A stretch of DNA of 64,000 nucleotides from Xiphophorus maculatus (GCF_002775205.1 NC_036450.1:14403479-14467478), one strand, 5' to 3'. Shown: positions 24,369 through 37,792, numbered from the stretch's first letter. Numbers and translations: made by a program. Notes: generated by a model from the letters alone, not told the origin.

Positions 24369-27300
24369 ATGCAGACCCCTGAAGCAGGCGCTGACTCCAC
24401 CTCCACTGTCTCTCTCCAGACCACCGTGCCTGTCCAGCCTACTGGCTCCACCCAGCAGGTGCCTGTTCAGCAGCAGCAGGTACGTCCTGGCTCAATTTTC
24501 ACCTGCACGTTTGCAGCTTTTTAGCAAAATTTTGCTGAGTAATTTCAAGCTTTTGCACCTTATTTTGCCAGGCGCAGACTGTTCAACAGGTTCAGCATGT
24601 TTACCCAACACAGGTGCAGTATGTGGAGGAAAATAGTGGCGTCTACACCAACGGCAACATGTGAGTTGAGGTGTTTCCCAGCTCTTCTCTTGTACATCTT
24701 CAAAATTCAGCCCTGAATCCCTCTTTTTCCTTCTTTCTTCAAGTGATCACTCATGTCACAAGCACATGACGTTGCAGACAAGCAGAGTTGTCCTTTGTTT
24801 ATCTCATCTTTCTGTTTTTTCTTTCTTGAGGGGTACAGTCAGATGTCTTTTTGCTTTCAGTTCCTTGAACATGACCACAAGTAGGCCAGTTTTTTTTGAA
24901 GTGGCGATTCTATAAAAGGCTCCCCTGGGTCTGAAAAACAAGGTTACACACATAATCGACAAACAAGCCCAATCTGTGTTTTTCTTACTGTGATAAACAC
25001 TCACATCAGTGTATGCACAAACACGGACAGACAGACTTCTGCTACCCATTGAAACATTTATGTAAGGGGAGTTGGTGGGTGATGGGCGAGCAGCAAACTA
25101 ATGTGAACATAATACAGGTTCTTTAAGCATGCGCTCCTTATATTGCGTCCCCTTTGAGAGATTCTGTCTACTGTAGCTTTTTAGAGATCTGCATTCATGG
25201 AGAAAATATGTGAACATCTGAACAAGTTTTTTCAATAGTTGGTTGTTTAAAACAATGTTACTGTCTTACAAAAATTGGAGAATTTTTTTAAATCAAATGA
25301 AAAGAAATGTGGCATGCATTTATTTTCTGCCCAATTGTTTTAGAAAGACCTTAGGGAAGGGACTGTAAAAAAAATCATGGAGAAACAGCAAACATGTGCT
25401 CTGGTCAGATTTTTGGGCTACATACAGAATTGTATTGTTTGGTAATTCTAAGGACACAATACCCACAATTAAACTGTTTTAAAGAAAAGCATGTGGACAG
25501 CTTTTGTCCTGTCAACATCAAAAAGTTATGTTTTTTATAAAACATTAACTTTTTCCCCCCTCATGTACATGGAAACCATGTTTAATGGATGCTTCTTTTC
25601 TTCTGTTCACTGATGCTCTCCATTCAATTACACTGAGCTTGAGATGTTTGTTTAGACATCAACAGCCAGAGGTGGATCTATAAAGTGTTGACTCAGATGG
25701 ACTGAATATAAATATAATAAATTATAATTAAAAAACCATGCTTAAAAGCCATTTTAATTATACTTTACTTGGTGTTGGTTTGTTACATAAAATAAAACCA
25801 AAATATATTAAGATTTATTGTGGCTGAAACTTGATAAACTGAGCTAAGGTTCAAAAGGTACGAGTACTTAAGAGACAGTATTTTAAAGTTTAATTTTGAA
25901 AAATAAATTACCTTTTTATTCTGCTTCCCTTGCCAATGCTTTGTTTGCTGCAACCAAAGCATAATCCAATACAATAAGGGTGATGACATTTTTAGCCAAT
26001 GCCCAAATGTGCATAAATGCGTATATTACACGCTGACCTTTTATGTGACTCAGTCAGTACATCTATGTGAAGAAAGAGGGACATTAGCAGAAAAATGGTC
26101 AATAACCAGGATATGAACCCACTGAAGTTGTGTTTATCATTTCTGAAAAGCCTATAATTTCCTAACAGCATTGATGTTCTTTGAATGGTCATCATAACGA
26201 TGTATTTGTCTGACTATCGACTTCTGTTCTGAACAGAAGAACCTACACGTATTCAGAGCCGCAGCTCTACAGCCAGAACAGTGGAGGGAGCTACTTTGAC
26301 ACACAGGGCAGCTCATCGCAGGTGTCCACTGTGGTGACGTCTCATGGCCTAACCAACAACGGAGGGGGGAGCACTGGAGGGATGACCATGGGCATGGCAG
26401 GGGGTCAGGTAATCAGCAGCAGTTCTGGGGCCTACCTGATGGACAACGCTGGACCCCATCCTGCCACCCAGACAGCACGAGCCTCTCCAGCCACTGTAAG
26501 TGACACGGCACCTGGAGGAACTTAAACAACTTAAACATTTGTGTGCTTGGTTGTGTATGTGTGTTTTACTTCTAAATAGTTATGTCTTTACAGCAACTTT
26601 CACATCTTCCTTGAATTAAAATAAATCAATAAAACCTTTCTGCCCTCATCAGTTTAGACGTCGTTTCCATTATTCTGCATTAGTGTTTGTTTTCTAATCC
26701 AGAATAGTTTAACAGTCTTGGAAATGGCCCTTCACATTAAAACTTGTGTGTTCATGTATTCAGTAAACTACAAAGGCTGCATCTGACTGATACTAACTAC
26801 TGTAGACATTTTCCTAAAAGCTTTATGTTTATTTTTAATTTGAGCTGTTTGGAGGGGTGGGGGAGTAAATAGTAAATAAGGTGCTGTGACATGAAAGATG
26901 AGTGGCAGAATGATCAGAGAATCAGTCTTCAGATGCAAACACTCCTAATTAATGTTCTGTTCAGATACTCAACACAACGGCTATGCTCTGATATTAATTT
27001 GAGCGTAATTTGGATGACTGAAGTTTCAGCACCACTTATGTAGTGTTGTTCAGAATCACCTTGATTTGCTCAAAACAAAAAATAATAATCTAAACCTGGG
27101 GACACATTACACTATACACTATTTTCACAGTTCTGATTGGAGTGAAAAGACTTGGTGTTTACTCTTGCAGACTGATTTCAGCAGATTTTTCTTTTAACGA
27201 CTGAGACACTCTTAAGTGCAACGGCTGAGGGATCACAGACTACAGGATTTTGCAAACGAACTGCGTGTGTGTGTGTGCTTGATGAATCTTTTGTTTAAGC

Positions 27301-30300
27301 ATTTTAAAAGGATGGTACATATTTTGAAGTGTTTTTTTATGCATCAGGACAGGATAAAACTGATCTAGTCTTTTAACAGGTTCTAAAATGACTAAAGATC
27401 TAACTTGAAATGTGATATACTCGCAACAGATTTCAAGCTTTTTATCATTTATTAAGCAAAACAAAGGTGAGAATGCCTTGTGAGTGGAAAGAAGTACATC
27501 GAAGTTGATAGTACATACATGGCAGTAATTGATTGGCAGCAACAATTGATTGCTGATCTCTCTTCTTCCTGGCATTGTGGAAGCACAAACTTAATACATC
27601 AGCATTAGATGGGTCAGGTTTACTGATTATTTTTACAAGTGCAATCGCTTTGCAACAACTAGCTTATTACTTTTTCTTCTAAGTCCAGTGGAGCAGCATG
27701 GACAATTTTGTCTTTGTTTTTTACTGTCTTTGTTTTTGCTTTGAGGATTTGGGGTGTTTTATGTGTTTTGAACACATTTGGTTAGACTTGCATACTTTTA
27801 GAATCCGTCAAGACCAGATCATTTTTATGACTTGATTCCTAATCTCTAGATTTGAAAGTCGCTGTACTTTCTTTTGCCAAACCCTCCAGCTGTTTTGTTT
27901 ATATTTTGTTACGTAGGAAAAAATGTTCTTCAAGTGTCAAGTATTCCTGCTCTGCTTGGGATTAGTGGTGCTTGCTTTGGGACCTTTACTAGACTTTCTT
28001 TATTTTTTTTTTTTGCGTAATGCCAGTAAGGTTTGAATGAGCTCTTTAGTTTTCTTGCTTCAGTTTTGATTTCCTCCCCCTCTTACATTTTGTTGTCCTG
28101 TGCTTCGTGGTTTATCAGATTGAAATGGCGATTGAGACGCTCCAAAAATCTGAGGGTTTATCCAGTCAGAGAAGCTCGCTGCTCAACAGCCATGTAAGTT
28201 GCTTTCCTAAACGCACGCTCTCCCCTAACCTGAACTTTTGCAAGTCTCCCTCTTTCGCTGTTTTGCCCTTTTCTCCTCTTTGTAGATCCACGTGTGTTGT
28301 GGTGCTCGCAGGTTTATCTTAGTGTTGCTTTTCAAAAACATGGCTGCAATAGAAGCTTTTGCAAAGCTGCCAAGGAGCAGCATCAAATTTACAGAATGTA
28401 ACCAGAAGTTTTTTTGTTAAGTGGTATACAAAGGTGAGTTAAAAGGTACATCTTTCCCTCTTGTAGCTCCAATGGCTGCTGGACAACTACGAGACAGCAG
28501 AGGGAGTTAGTCTACCACGGTCCACCCTCTACAATCATTACTTGCGGCACTGCCAGGAGCAGAAACTAGACCCTGTAAATGCAGCATCTTTTGGCAAACT
28601 CATTCGCTCCATCTTCATGGGACTCCGTACGAGACGCCTCGGGACAAGGTCGGCTCTTTTTTGTCTCAATTTAATATTTAAGTTTGCGTCTTTTCAAGCT
28701 CATTTTAAATCCTTTGCTGTACATCTACCCCTTTTTGGTTTTGTTTTTGCAGAGGGAACTCAAAATACCATTACTACGGTATACGAGTGAAACCAGACTC
28801 ACCGCTCAACAGACTTCAAGAAGACATGCAGTACATGGCGCTCAGGCAGCAACCTGTTCAGCAGAAACAGAGGTAGGACACATTCATCCTGCAGCACCTG
28901 CTGTGATACAAATCATAGAGGTTAGAGATAATAAGGTTTACCATGTGGTTTCAGGTTCAAGCCAGTGCAGAAGTTCGACAGTGGCTCCGGAGACAATTAC
29001 ACAAGTGGGGGGCAGCACCATCCTGGAGCGGCAGAGCAGACAGTCATTGCACAGAGCCAGCACCACCAGCAGTTTCTAGGTCAGCAGCTTTTCAACTAAG
29101 CTAAATCGCTGAATTGGTTTTTTTTTTATAGATAATTATGATCATCAGTCATAGGAACAAAAATGATTTGTCTAATTGCATTAAATTGGATTAGATACTT
29201 TACTTTCCCCAAGAGGGAAATTAGTTTGTCACATACCTTTTATGACATCAGTCATCGTAAACAAAGCGAAACGTAATTTGCAATGTTTAATATGATATGT
29301 AGAATTCGAAATGTATAGAAACAAATGGGATAAAATGTAATGTAAAAAAACAATTTAATATGAGGTCACAACAGAATGGTCTGGTCTTTACCAGGTCCTA
29401 AAAACTTAATTAAACCTTTCAACATATTCCCCTCTACCATGAAACAATGCTGAAGCTGAAATAGAAAAACTAAGTGGGAAAGTTAGGTAGATCAATTAGC
29501 TTCAGTTCATTGAGTTTTCCATGTATTAAACTTTTGCACAGCTTTTGAATCAGGTAAATATCTGAGCTTTGACTGGGTCAGGGCCATAATTTATAAGCGT
29601 TAGTGGTTGCATAGAGGGCCAAACATTTAACAGAAGCAGCGAGGGTGAACTTTTTCTTAGTTTTTTTTCACAGATATTGTGACTCCGGCTCATTTTGAGT
29701 CATGTAGTGCTTATACAATTTTTATTTTCCCAACAGATGCATCGCGGGCACTCCCTGACTTTATAGAGCTGGACCTGGGACAGAGCAATATGGAGAACAT
29801 CAGTTCAGAGGATGTGAAAGCTCTACAGTCCCTTTACAGAGAGCACTGTGAGGTTAGACAAAGGAGAGTCTTTGTTTTCTGTGAAAGGGTAGCAAATCTA
29901 GAAACTTTTCTTAAAGATGAGCAACCCATGAACAGGTCTGGCTTATTAATTTTAATAATCTTGCTTTAGTAGAATCATTTAAATTATTTTCAGGGATTAT
30001 TTTTTTATTTTGTTGTCCTTGCTCTAAGTTTGGTTTCTGTCATAAAGTTAACCTTAATAGCAAAAGCAGTTAATACTAAAAATATCAAACTTTTTTTAAA
30101 CAATTGACTAATTAGATAAAAAATTTAGTTTGTAGACATTTCTAGCTTAGTGTTTTCTGTATAGTTTGATGTTTTGTCAGTACTCCCTTGATGTTCATCC
30201 CATTTAGCTGAAAAAGTACTAATATGAAGACATTTAAAAGTTTTTGTATTCTTAAACTATAAAGTTTTTAATAAAAAAAATTGCAGTTAGAATTTATTTT

Positions 30301-32891
30301 TCTTGATGTGTTTCAGGCTATCTTGGATGTTGTTGTCAACCTCCAGTTCAGTCTAATTGAGAAGCTGTGGCAGACGTTCTGGCGTTATTCTCCTCCTGAC
30401 ACAGTAGAGGGCGCCACCATAACAGAAAACAGGTGGGGACTGGCTCTTTGAGACATGCCTTGCTGCATAGGTTTGCATTTATTCAAGGTTAATCAGATTG
30501 TTTTAGAGGAATGACTTGTAACTGAGGTTTGCTCCGTCTGCAGCAGCATAAGCGAGATCGAAGTTCGGCTCCCTCGAGCACAGCTTTTGGCGCTGTGCAG
30601 GAACGAGGCCGTTCTTAAGTGGATGAGCACCTGTGACCATTTAATGTACCAGGCCCTTGTGGAGATCCTGATTCCTGATGTCCTGAGACCCATTCCCAGT
30701 GAGCCACAGTCACAGGCACCTCTCAGATTTGCCTGATGAAGTTTGTCAGATAGTAACTATTGCGGTTCCTTTGCTCCCAGGTGCCTTGACTCAAGCCATT
30801 CGCAACTTTGCCAAAAGCCTGGAAGGTTGGCTTAGTAATGCCATGAATGCCATTCCACAGAGAATGATCCAGACCAAGGTGCACTTTGCTGTAATATTTA
30901 TAGTAAATTTGTTAAATTTATACTTGAAGTTATTATTTGTCCATAACCTGAGCTTCTGTGTGCATTCATGTCACAGATTGCCGCTGTTAGTGCCTTTGCG
31001 CAAACGTTGCGCAGATATACATCGTTGAACCACCTGGCTCAGGCGGCACGTGCTGTGTTGCAGAACACATCCCAAATCAACCAGATGCTGAGTGATCTCA
31101 ACCGCGTTGACTTTGCCAACGTACAGGTCTGAGCATTTCCGAGCGCTTGTCTCCATCACACGTGTCTTTTCTAAACCCCCGGTTTGTTCCTCCTGCTGCC
31201 GTACAGGAGCAGGCGTCCTGGGTGTGCCAGTGCGAGGAGGGCGTGGTCCAGCACTTGGAGCAGGACTTCAAGGCCACCCTGCAGCAGCAGAGCTCTTTGG
31301 AGCAGTGGGCAGCCTGGCTGGACAACGTGGTCACCCAGGTGCTCAAGCCTTACGAGCACCGGCCCAGCTTCCCCAGGGCAGCTCGACAATTCCTGCTGAA
31401 GTGGTCTTTCTACAGGTCTGGAAAGGCCTCAAACATTCAGTCTCATTCAGGTTTTACAGCATTGAGACGAAAGCCTTAAGGTGTTTTCTTTTTTGTGTGT
31501 AGTTCTATGGTGATCAGAGACCTGACCCTGCGTAGTGCTGCCAGTTTCGGTTCCTTCCACCTGATTCGCCTCCTGTATGACGAATACATGTTCTACCTTG
31601 TGGAACACCGGGTGGCTCAAGCTACTGGAGAAACGCCCATAGGAGTCATGGGCGAGGTACAGCTGCAGCGTCTGCTCTATTGTATTCTCTCTCCTAGGAA
31701 TCTGTCTATTAAGCTACCATTACTGATATTAAATATCTGTTTTGGATAGATCTTTACCAAGCACTAATATCTGCTCTATTTATCACTCCCTTATTTCAGT
31801 TTGACAACCTCCACACCTTATCCCTTGCTAGCATTGATAAAGGTAAGCCAAAAATAACTAGAAAGCACAAAACAATAGGCTCCACTTTATCGTATACTTT
31901 GCTTATTGTTAACCAAAAGATGTCTGAAGACTTGACCACACAGATTTAATTCAGCTAATTGTGTTAAAACAAGAAATTCAAGGCTAAGAGAAAAAGAATA
32001 CAGAGAATGCACAAGTATAATAAACAGAAAGGCAAGCTGTGAATATTAGAATGAGATATATAGACCAAAATAATGTTACTTTTGAAGTCCTTGGACAATA
32101 CACATTGTCCAAGGACTTACATTTTGAAACAAGCAAAATGTAGCAAGACGTGCAGAAATTAGATTCCTACACGTTTCCCATTTAAACATGACAGACTTTT
32201 CCAGACAGAAACCTCATCTACGCAAACATATTTAGCAAACCAGACATGTTTTTCAGCATGCTGCCTCAGGTTTTAGAGCTAAAAACTTGTGAAAATTTGG
32301 GTGTAGTGATGGACTCTGCACTGAACATGAAGCTAATTACAAAGTCAGTCTTCTGTTATCTGAAGAAGATTTCTTTCTGAAGAAAGGATTCATTTCCCAG
32401 GAAGATCTTGAGAAACTCATCCATGTGTTTGTCTTTAGTCACATTGATTATTGCACAGTTCTCCATAAAACTCAATCAGACAGCTGCAGCAGGGGTTTTA
32501 ATGTTTTCTGTAAACTTTGTTTGAAGTATTAGATCCAAGAACACAATGCTGAGTATTTGGCTGAAGGACTTTTTTATTTTTTTCTCCTTGTGCTACTTTG
32601 CCCTGTCCAGATGAAACTAGCGGGATGGACAGTGACTTGGAAGAGGACACAGAGGACTCCGGAGAACCTCTCGCCAAGCGCGAGAAGCCGGAGCACGAGG
32701 TAATCCAAGTGATCCAGGTCGGGGCGCTCGAGGACGGGTCCCACCCTGTGGTGGGTGTCGTCCAGCACAGTGTCCTCCACTCGCTGCAGCAGCCCCTGCA
32801 GGACCACACTGAACACATCTTAACGCCCTCTGCTGGGACTCCCACCATCCGCCACTGCAGCACCACAGGCAACACGTATGCCTCCGTTTGA
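24369..32891 (+). CDS. rfx3: RFX3 winged-helix transcription factor, complete coding region
   Basis: Nuclear transcription factor that binds X-box sites and drives ciliogenesis genes and endocrine-islet differentiation (family knowledge). The 16 coding exons, all in phase, are 24369-24479, 24572-24660, 26237-26495, 28119-28193, 28467-28648, 28753-28872, 28955-29079, 29737-29852, 30317-30432, 30544-30698, 30781-30878, 30977-31126, 31207-31415, 31503-31656, 31800-31842 and 32611-32891. They give 760 residues (human about 749). In order, the protein has a Gln-rich activation region ([18 protein letters not shown], then VQQVQHVYP), the RFX DNA-binding domain (about 179-255), and conserved B/C and dimerisation regions (about 350-653). 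An acidic stretch ([13 protein letters not shown]) precedes the typical RFX end, [10 protein letters not shown]. The start ATG at 24369 lies five bases into its exon and matches the family N-terminus. Confidence 0.96.
24661..28118 (+). other. rfx3: rfx3 introns 2 and 3 around exon 26237-26495
   Basis: Introns 24661-26236 and 26496-28118 are AT-rich. I see nothing in them beyond short homopolymers and a GT tract near 27265-27278. Confidence 0.6.
28467..28872 (+). other. rfx3: RFX DNA-binding domain exons
   Basis: Exons 28467-28648 and 28753-28872 encode the winged-helix RFX domain: [47 protein letters not shown], then [12 protein letters not shown]. The [15 protein letters not shown] segment, cut by the intron after 28648, contains the residues that contact the X-box half-site in this family. 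The domain is intact, with no substitution at the most conserved positions that I can see. Confidence 0.95.
29080..30316 (+). other. rfx3: rfx3 introns around exon 29737-29852
   Basis: Introns 29080-29736 and 29853-30316 are AT-rich with T-runs near their acceptors. No repeat family or RNA gene is recognised. Confidence 0.6.
32085..32118. repeat. Perfect hairpin, 15-bp arms, 4-nt loop
   Basis: Arms 32085-32099 and 32104-32118 are exact reverse complements around ACAC. It lies in the last rfx3 intron, upstream of a LINE remnant. The stem is too short for a pre-microRNA. Confidence 0.9.
32240..32490 (+). mobile_element. LINE reverse-transcriptase remnant in rfx3 intron
   Basis: Conceptual translation from about 32294 reads [13 protein letters not shown], then VFCYLKKI. 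After a frameshift it reads [20 protein letters not shown]. This order (NLGV, D, S, then SHIDYC) is that of the C-terminal part of reverse transcriptases of L2/CR1/Rex-like non-LTR retrotransposons. There is a stop and a frameshift, so it is a short dead fragment. Confidence 0.7.
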
Positions 32892-34774
32892 GGGTCAAAG
32901 GGCACAGCTTCACCTTGTCTGCCTAGTTTTACCGTCTCACTTTCCACATCTCTCCCTTTACGTCTAGATGTCTGCATCTTTTTACATGCGTTGTCTCTGT
33001 TTGCGGTCTACCCCGCGTAGTGGGTGGAGGAGTGACACTCCGGCCAGGATGTGCTCTGTCCTTGTCTGTTTGGATTCTGGATGTGTAGTCGCCTTGTTCA
33101 GTCTATGGAAGGGACCTGGAGGAAAAGGGACTCGAGTGCGCCGTTAAATGTTTCCTCTTCAGACGTGACTTAATGCTTCTGTCTGTCCACACAGACGGGT
33201 TTTATTCCTTCAAACTGCTGATGTCTCAGAGCTCAAATCCATGTCACTAGTCCCAGTAGAGCAAAATGCATTGAATCACTCAAAATCTCCACCTGTTGTA
33301 CATAGTTTTGCTGTTCTTTTCGATCGACACTACTCCAAACTCATGGTGCTATCATTGTGGTTTGTTTTTCATGGAATTTCTTTGTCTTTTCTGATTTCTG
33401 TCTACACGCTGATAGACTTCCGATTGAGCGAGACGTTTCTGAGTATTGTATGTAGCTAGACAACAAAGGGTCAGTTTGTGGATTCTAGAAATGATGGGGA
33501 AACGTCGGTTTGACAGTTATATGGTAGCCACTTGCACACAAACACTTGCATCTTTTAGTGATATTAGAAGAAAAAAAAAAACCTGTACTGCTGCTTTTGT
33601 GTATACAGATGAGATTCGGGATGAAATGGGCAGGGGGAGCTTTTTTTATGCACCGCGTGCATAGTGCTTGCCTTTTAGATGCTTCGTAATGTGGTTTACG
33701 TGACGTGATCTTGAAAGACTCTTGGCAGCCATTTTCCCCTGCTTTTACAAGTTTCTCACTTCATGAAATTCCTTACGTTTGCAGTGGACCAAAAATTCAA
33801 CCAACAGAGGAGGCTAAGCGCGAGTCTCTTGATGCCACACAGATGCTGTTCCCTGTCCCGCAGTGCCATGTTGCGACGCAAAATAAAAAACTAAAACTAA
33901 AAAAAAATCTATATAGAATGTCAGGGATTTAATGTACCTCGGCTTTATCATAGTGCCTTATCCTTAAATGCAGCTCGTCCGCATAGTCCTGACTGAGGTT
34001 GCCCAGCCGCAGATTTGGTTTCTGGTGACTCGTGGCTGGATTTGGGCTGGCTCATCAGTTCTTTGTTGTTGTTGGGGTTTTTTTTGTTTGTTTTTTTTTT
34101 TTACTTCTGAACCTATCTGAGTCACAGTCACAGTTTTAGCCTTGTCCTGCCCTCGCTCTGCCTTCTCGAGGCCTATTCTCGCATTTAGCCTTTGTCATCG
34201 GATGAAGTGAGCGTGTGTCTGCGTGGGTGTGTGTCTTTGACTTTTTCTTGGGTCTGCGCTGTGCTTTTTATGTGCTCATATGTCCTTCATCTCGTGTGCT
34301 TGCGTGTGTGTGTGCGTGTGTGTATGTGTTGGGAACACATCCATCAGTCACCCTACCTCAAACCGGTGGTGCCAACCCTTTGATGCGTGCAGCACAGTCA
34401 CCAAACCTTAATGCACACACACCACTGTACTGCACAAATCTCAACACGAAGAGAAAACCTGCATTGCTTTTCTCTCACCTCTGATGTACTTTGATTTCAG
34501 TTTTTAGCCCATAAAATGTTTAACCCTTTGTTCCCTGTTTAGAGACCATCTTTGTACAGTGGACCAAAAGTAGATATTTTCTAATATTCAGAGATATAAA
34601 TATATATATATATAGATATATATATATATATGTATAGTATATAAAATGATGATACGCTACATATATTTGTTGCTTTTTACGTGTTTGATCCGATTGTTAA
34701 GACGTGAATGTTTCTTTTGGTAGCTCATCTGTAATTACTTCATTGACTGTGAAATATGAACAGCGTGGGAACTA
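32892..34774 (+). other. rfx3: rfx3 3' UTR and downstream low-complexity sequence
   Basis: Sequence after the rfx3 stop is noncoding. A candidate polyadenylation signal AATAAA is at 33882-33887. Further on are GT-rich tracts (about 34202-34333) and a TA-rich microsatellite (about 34594-34635). Small open frames here have no splice or start support. Confidence 0.55.
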
Positions 34775-35718
34775 CAGCGCCTTGCAAAAATATTCTCGCC
34801 TCCTTTCAGATTTTGAAACTTTAATGCGACAAACTTCAGTTTGTTTTCTGTTTGGAGATCTCCAAAACTTAAATTGGTGCATAATTGTAGATGGGGTGAA
34901 GTTTACAGATCTGATAAGTGTGGCCAGCATTGTTATCAAGCTGATTTTTTTATTTATTTATTTATTTTTGCTGCATTTAGAGCTGCATATCTATTGGGTT
35001 TTACTCTACCAGCTCTGACAATCTTAAGACTGGATTTTCAGCCCATTCTTCTTTTCAGGTGTTTTCACACCTGTAGCTCGTTTACTTTGGTCCAAATCAC
35101 TTGATGAGTTTAACTTTTAGAAGAAAAAAAAGCTCTAAACCTACATTCAGTCTGTTTATTGGTTTTAAGTGTTTAACCTAAATGCAAATACAAGAAGCAG
35201 TCACTGTGTTCTGAGCTGGTAAAAATCATTAGTGTGTTTCTGGCTACTATTTCATGCAAGAATTATCTGAACAGTATGCAGAATGATTTTGAATGTTGCA
35301 TGGCGGCTTTATGCTTTACAAAAAAGACTCGTGGGTTTTGTTTTAGTTTTTTTACTCTGCAGCGTCCCATAATGTAAACCTGACTATGAGAAGGCATTTG
35401 GCTCAATGTTGCAGCCAAAAGATGGTAGCTGTGTCAAATCCCATTCACACCATAAACAAACCGCCACATCTACACAACTGGACCAGAGTTCGTCTTTAAA
35501 CAAACTCACGTATCAGCTGCAGGATATCATTGAGGGGTATCAGGGTGAACACACACATTCTTGTGGGTCGTTTTATCATTTTCTTCCTACTTCAGTTATG
35601 CACCTCTTTGTTTTAGTGGATTACATAAAATTCCAAATACATATGAAGAAGTTTGTGTTTGTAATGTGACAAAATGTGGAATTGGTGTAAGAGGCATAAA
35701 TACTTTTGCCAGGCATTG
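34775..35718 (+). mobile_element. Tc1-like transposon copy B
   Basis: TA flanks on both sides (34773-34774 and 35719-35720). It begins CAGCGCCTTGCAAAAATATTC and ends ATACTTTTGCCAGGCATTG, so its termini match those of the element at 11951-12869. The tail includes AATGTGACAAAATGTGGAAT, typical of the same family. No intact transposase frame remains. Confidence 0.8.
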
Positions 35719-36897
35719 TATTGTGACCTTTGAATCTTTAGACTACAACTATACTTGAACTGTTCTACCTTCTACGTTGTGGGGAATATTGAGATTAACC
35801 TCTATGTGGAATTTTTGTTTTGTTGCTAAACACATTTTTGCCGTTTTCTAAATGATCGTCTGTAACATTTCTCCACAAAATGTTTATTTATTGATATTTA
35901 TTGCATTTCTGTTTAAAGTGCTTATGAGTACGATGTAATGGCATCTGACGATAAATCAGAAATTATCCCACTGCAAAGTGCAAACCTACTGTACAGAAAG
36001 AGCAGAAAGTCGGTTGTTTTGTTTTATTCTTTGTATTCTCTGTAGGCTGAATATTTGTGTTAAAGAAAAGGGGGAATAGCACTGTATTTGCTGTAATTAC
36101 AAACCTTTGTCTTGCTAACAGTGCACAGGTGGCTTGACTTTTTTTTGTTGTTGTTCTTGTGCAACTTAGATGGGCCTCAACATTGAATAGGGTGGGAAAG
36201 TGCAAATACATTGTGTGATTTACGTTAGCGAGTCAGCGGACTCGACAGTGTTTTTGTTTGTTGGGGGAGTTTTGAAAAGGAAGCCAGGTTCTCACTCCGA
36301 TCGCGCTGTCTTGAAATATTTGACCAGATCTAGAAACTGTCCACACTTAGATCTGGCTTTTTAGTTTTATTTGTTGGGGATTGTTGAAAGTCTCGAAAAG
36401 ACAAATGAACTATGCTTTGAAGGCCTTTTTTTTTCTTTCTTTCTAACCTTTTTGTACCCACTTTACTCTTTAAAAAACTGTTCAAGTTCAGGCAATAACT
36501 GGAGACTGGCTTAAAAGATGAGAAAATTAAAAACTGTAATGTTTAATCTCCACATTCTTTCAACTTACTGAATTAAAGAATACTACTCTATTTAAAACTT
36601 TTAAAAAGGCCCTCAATATTGGTTTAAGTTATAAAAACCTTCTTTTGTCTCTGACATGGTTACAGTTCTTCTTTTGCTGTTCTTGAATTAATCTCAGCTT
36701 CCTTGTCATATATTTTTACCAAACAATGTGGATCGTGATTTTTATATTTAGTGCCTGAACGGTGTTTGTTTGTTTTGTTTCAATCTCAGTTGTGTGCTCT
36801 TTAAATTTGAAGTGCTTTCTGGTGGAGCTCAGCTGCTGGATATGCTGTTCTCACCAATCTAACCGTCTCCACCCCTTTTTCATTTCCAATCAGATTA
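35719..36897 (+). other. Noncoding stretch between two transposon copies
   Basis: AT-rich DNA downstream of rfx3. I see no exon or RNA gene. It may be part of a very long rfx3 3' UTR or plain intergenic DNA. Confidence 0.5.
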
Positions 36898-37723
36898 CAG
36901 GTGCATCTAAAAAAAATATGTGAAAATTATTGAAAAATGTGTTTTTTATTAACTAAATGCAAAAATTAAAACTCATAGATTCATCAAACACTGAGATATT
37001 TCAAGTATTTATTTCTGTTAATTTTCATGTTTTATCTTACGGCTAAAAACAGAAAAATGCTAATTTCTCAGAAATCCTCCCTAGATTCTCTGTGGGGTCC
37101 AGGCCAGGTCCGTTTGCTGACCAATCGAGGGCAGCGACACCATGCCCATTAAAGCAGGTGTTAAAATGTTTGGCAGTGTGGACAGAAACAAAATTCTCCT
37201 GGAAAATGGACTCTGTATCTCCATTAGGCTCTTTGACTTTGGACTAAACAAAATATAACACATTAGCAGAGGACATGGCTCCTCAAATAATCACTGAAAA
37301 CTTTACGCTGAACTTCAATTTCAAAGTGACATTTAAAGTTTACATATTTCCTTTGATAAAAGAGGGCTTTGGACCACTGATGGCTTAGGAATGTGAGAGT
37401 TGTAGCCTGTTGTGTACCTTCTATTACACTTTTTTCTTCCACTTAACTTTTCCACTTAGCTTAGTGACTCCACTCAGAAAAAGCCAGATTCTTCATGTGG
37501 TCTTCACCATGATTTTGGAAACCATAGTTTAACGTTTCTGTATTTAAAATTCTTTCTTAAAACAATTGATCTTATGTACTATTTCAAATTTCAGAGAAAC
37601 CAAATTTTGTGTTTTCTTTGGCTGTAAGATATCACCGAAGTTAATGGAAATACAATGCATCATTATGTGTTTATGCTTAAATAAACTTTTGTTTTTCATC
37701 TTCATTTGTTAAAAATGCACCTG
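36898..37723. mobile_element. Tc1/mariner-like element with ACAGGTGCAT termini
   Basis: Flanked by TA (36896-36897 and 37724-37725), it begins CAGGTGCATC and ends ATGCACCTG, an inverted terminal pair. The interior carries degraded transposase-like sequence on the minus strand, for example the segments around 37395-37420 and 37500-37520. It belongs to a different family from the CAGTGCCTTGC copies. It ends 69 bp before the unassigned exon at 37793. Confidence 0.75.
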
Positions 37724-37792
37724 TATCGTTCTTGAACTGAAACCTGCCTGATGTTATTGCTGCCAGTGGTATAGTGTTTGATTTGTCGTTAG

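Noticed and set aside
33705..33932. Open frame in the rfx3 3' region with an acceptor-like cgtttgcag before it
   Set aside because: It ends in a lysine-rich A-run overlapping an AATAAA and has no family resemblance or downstream partner. 3' UTR sequence is more likely.
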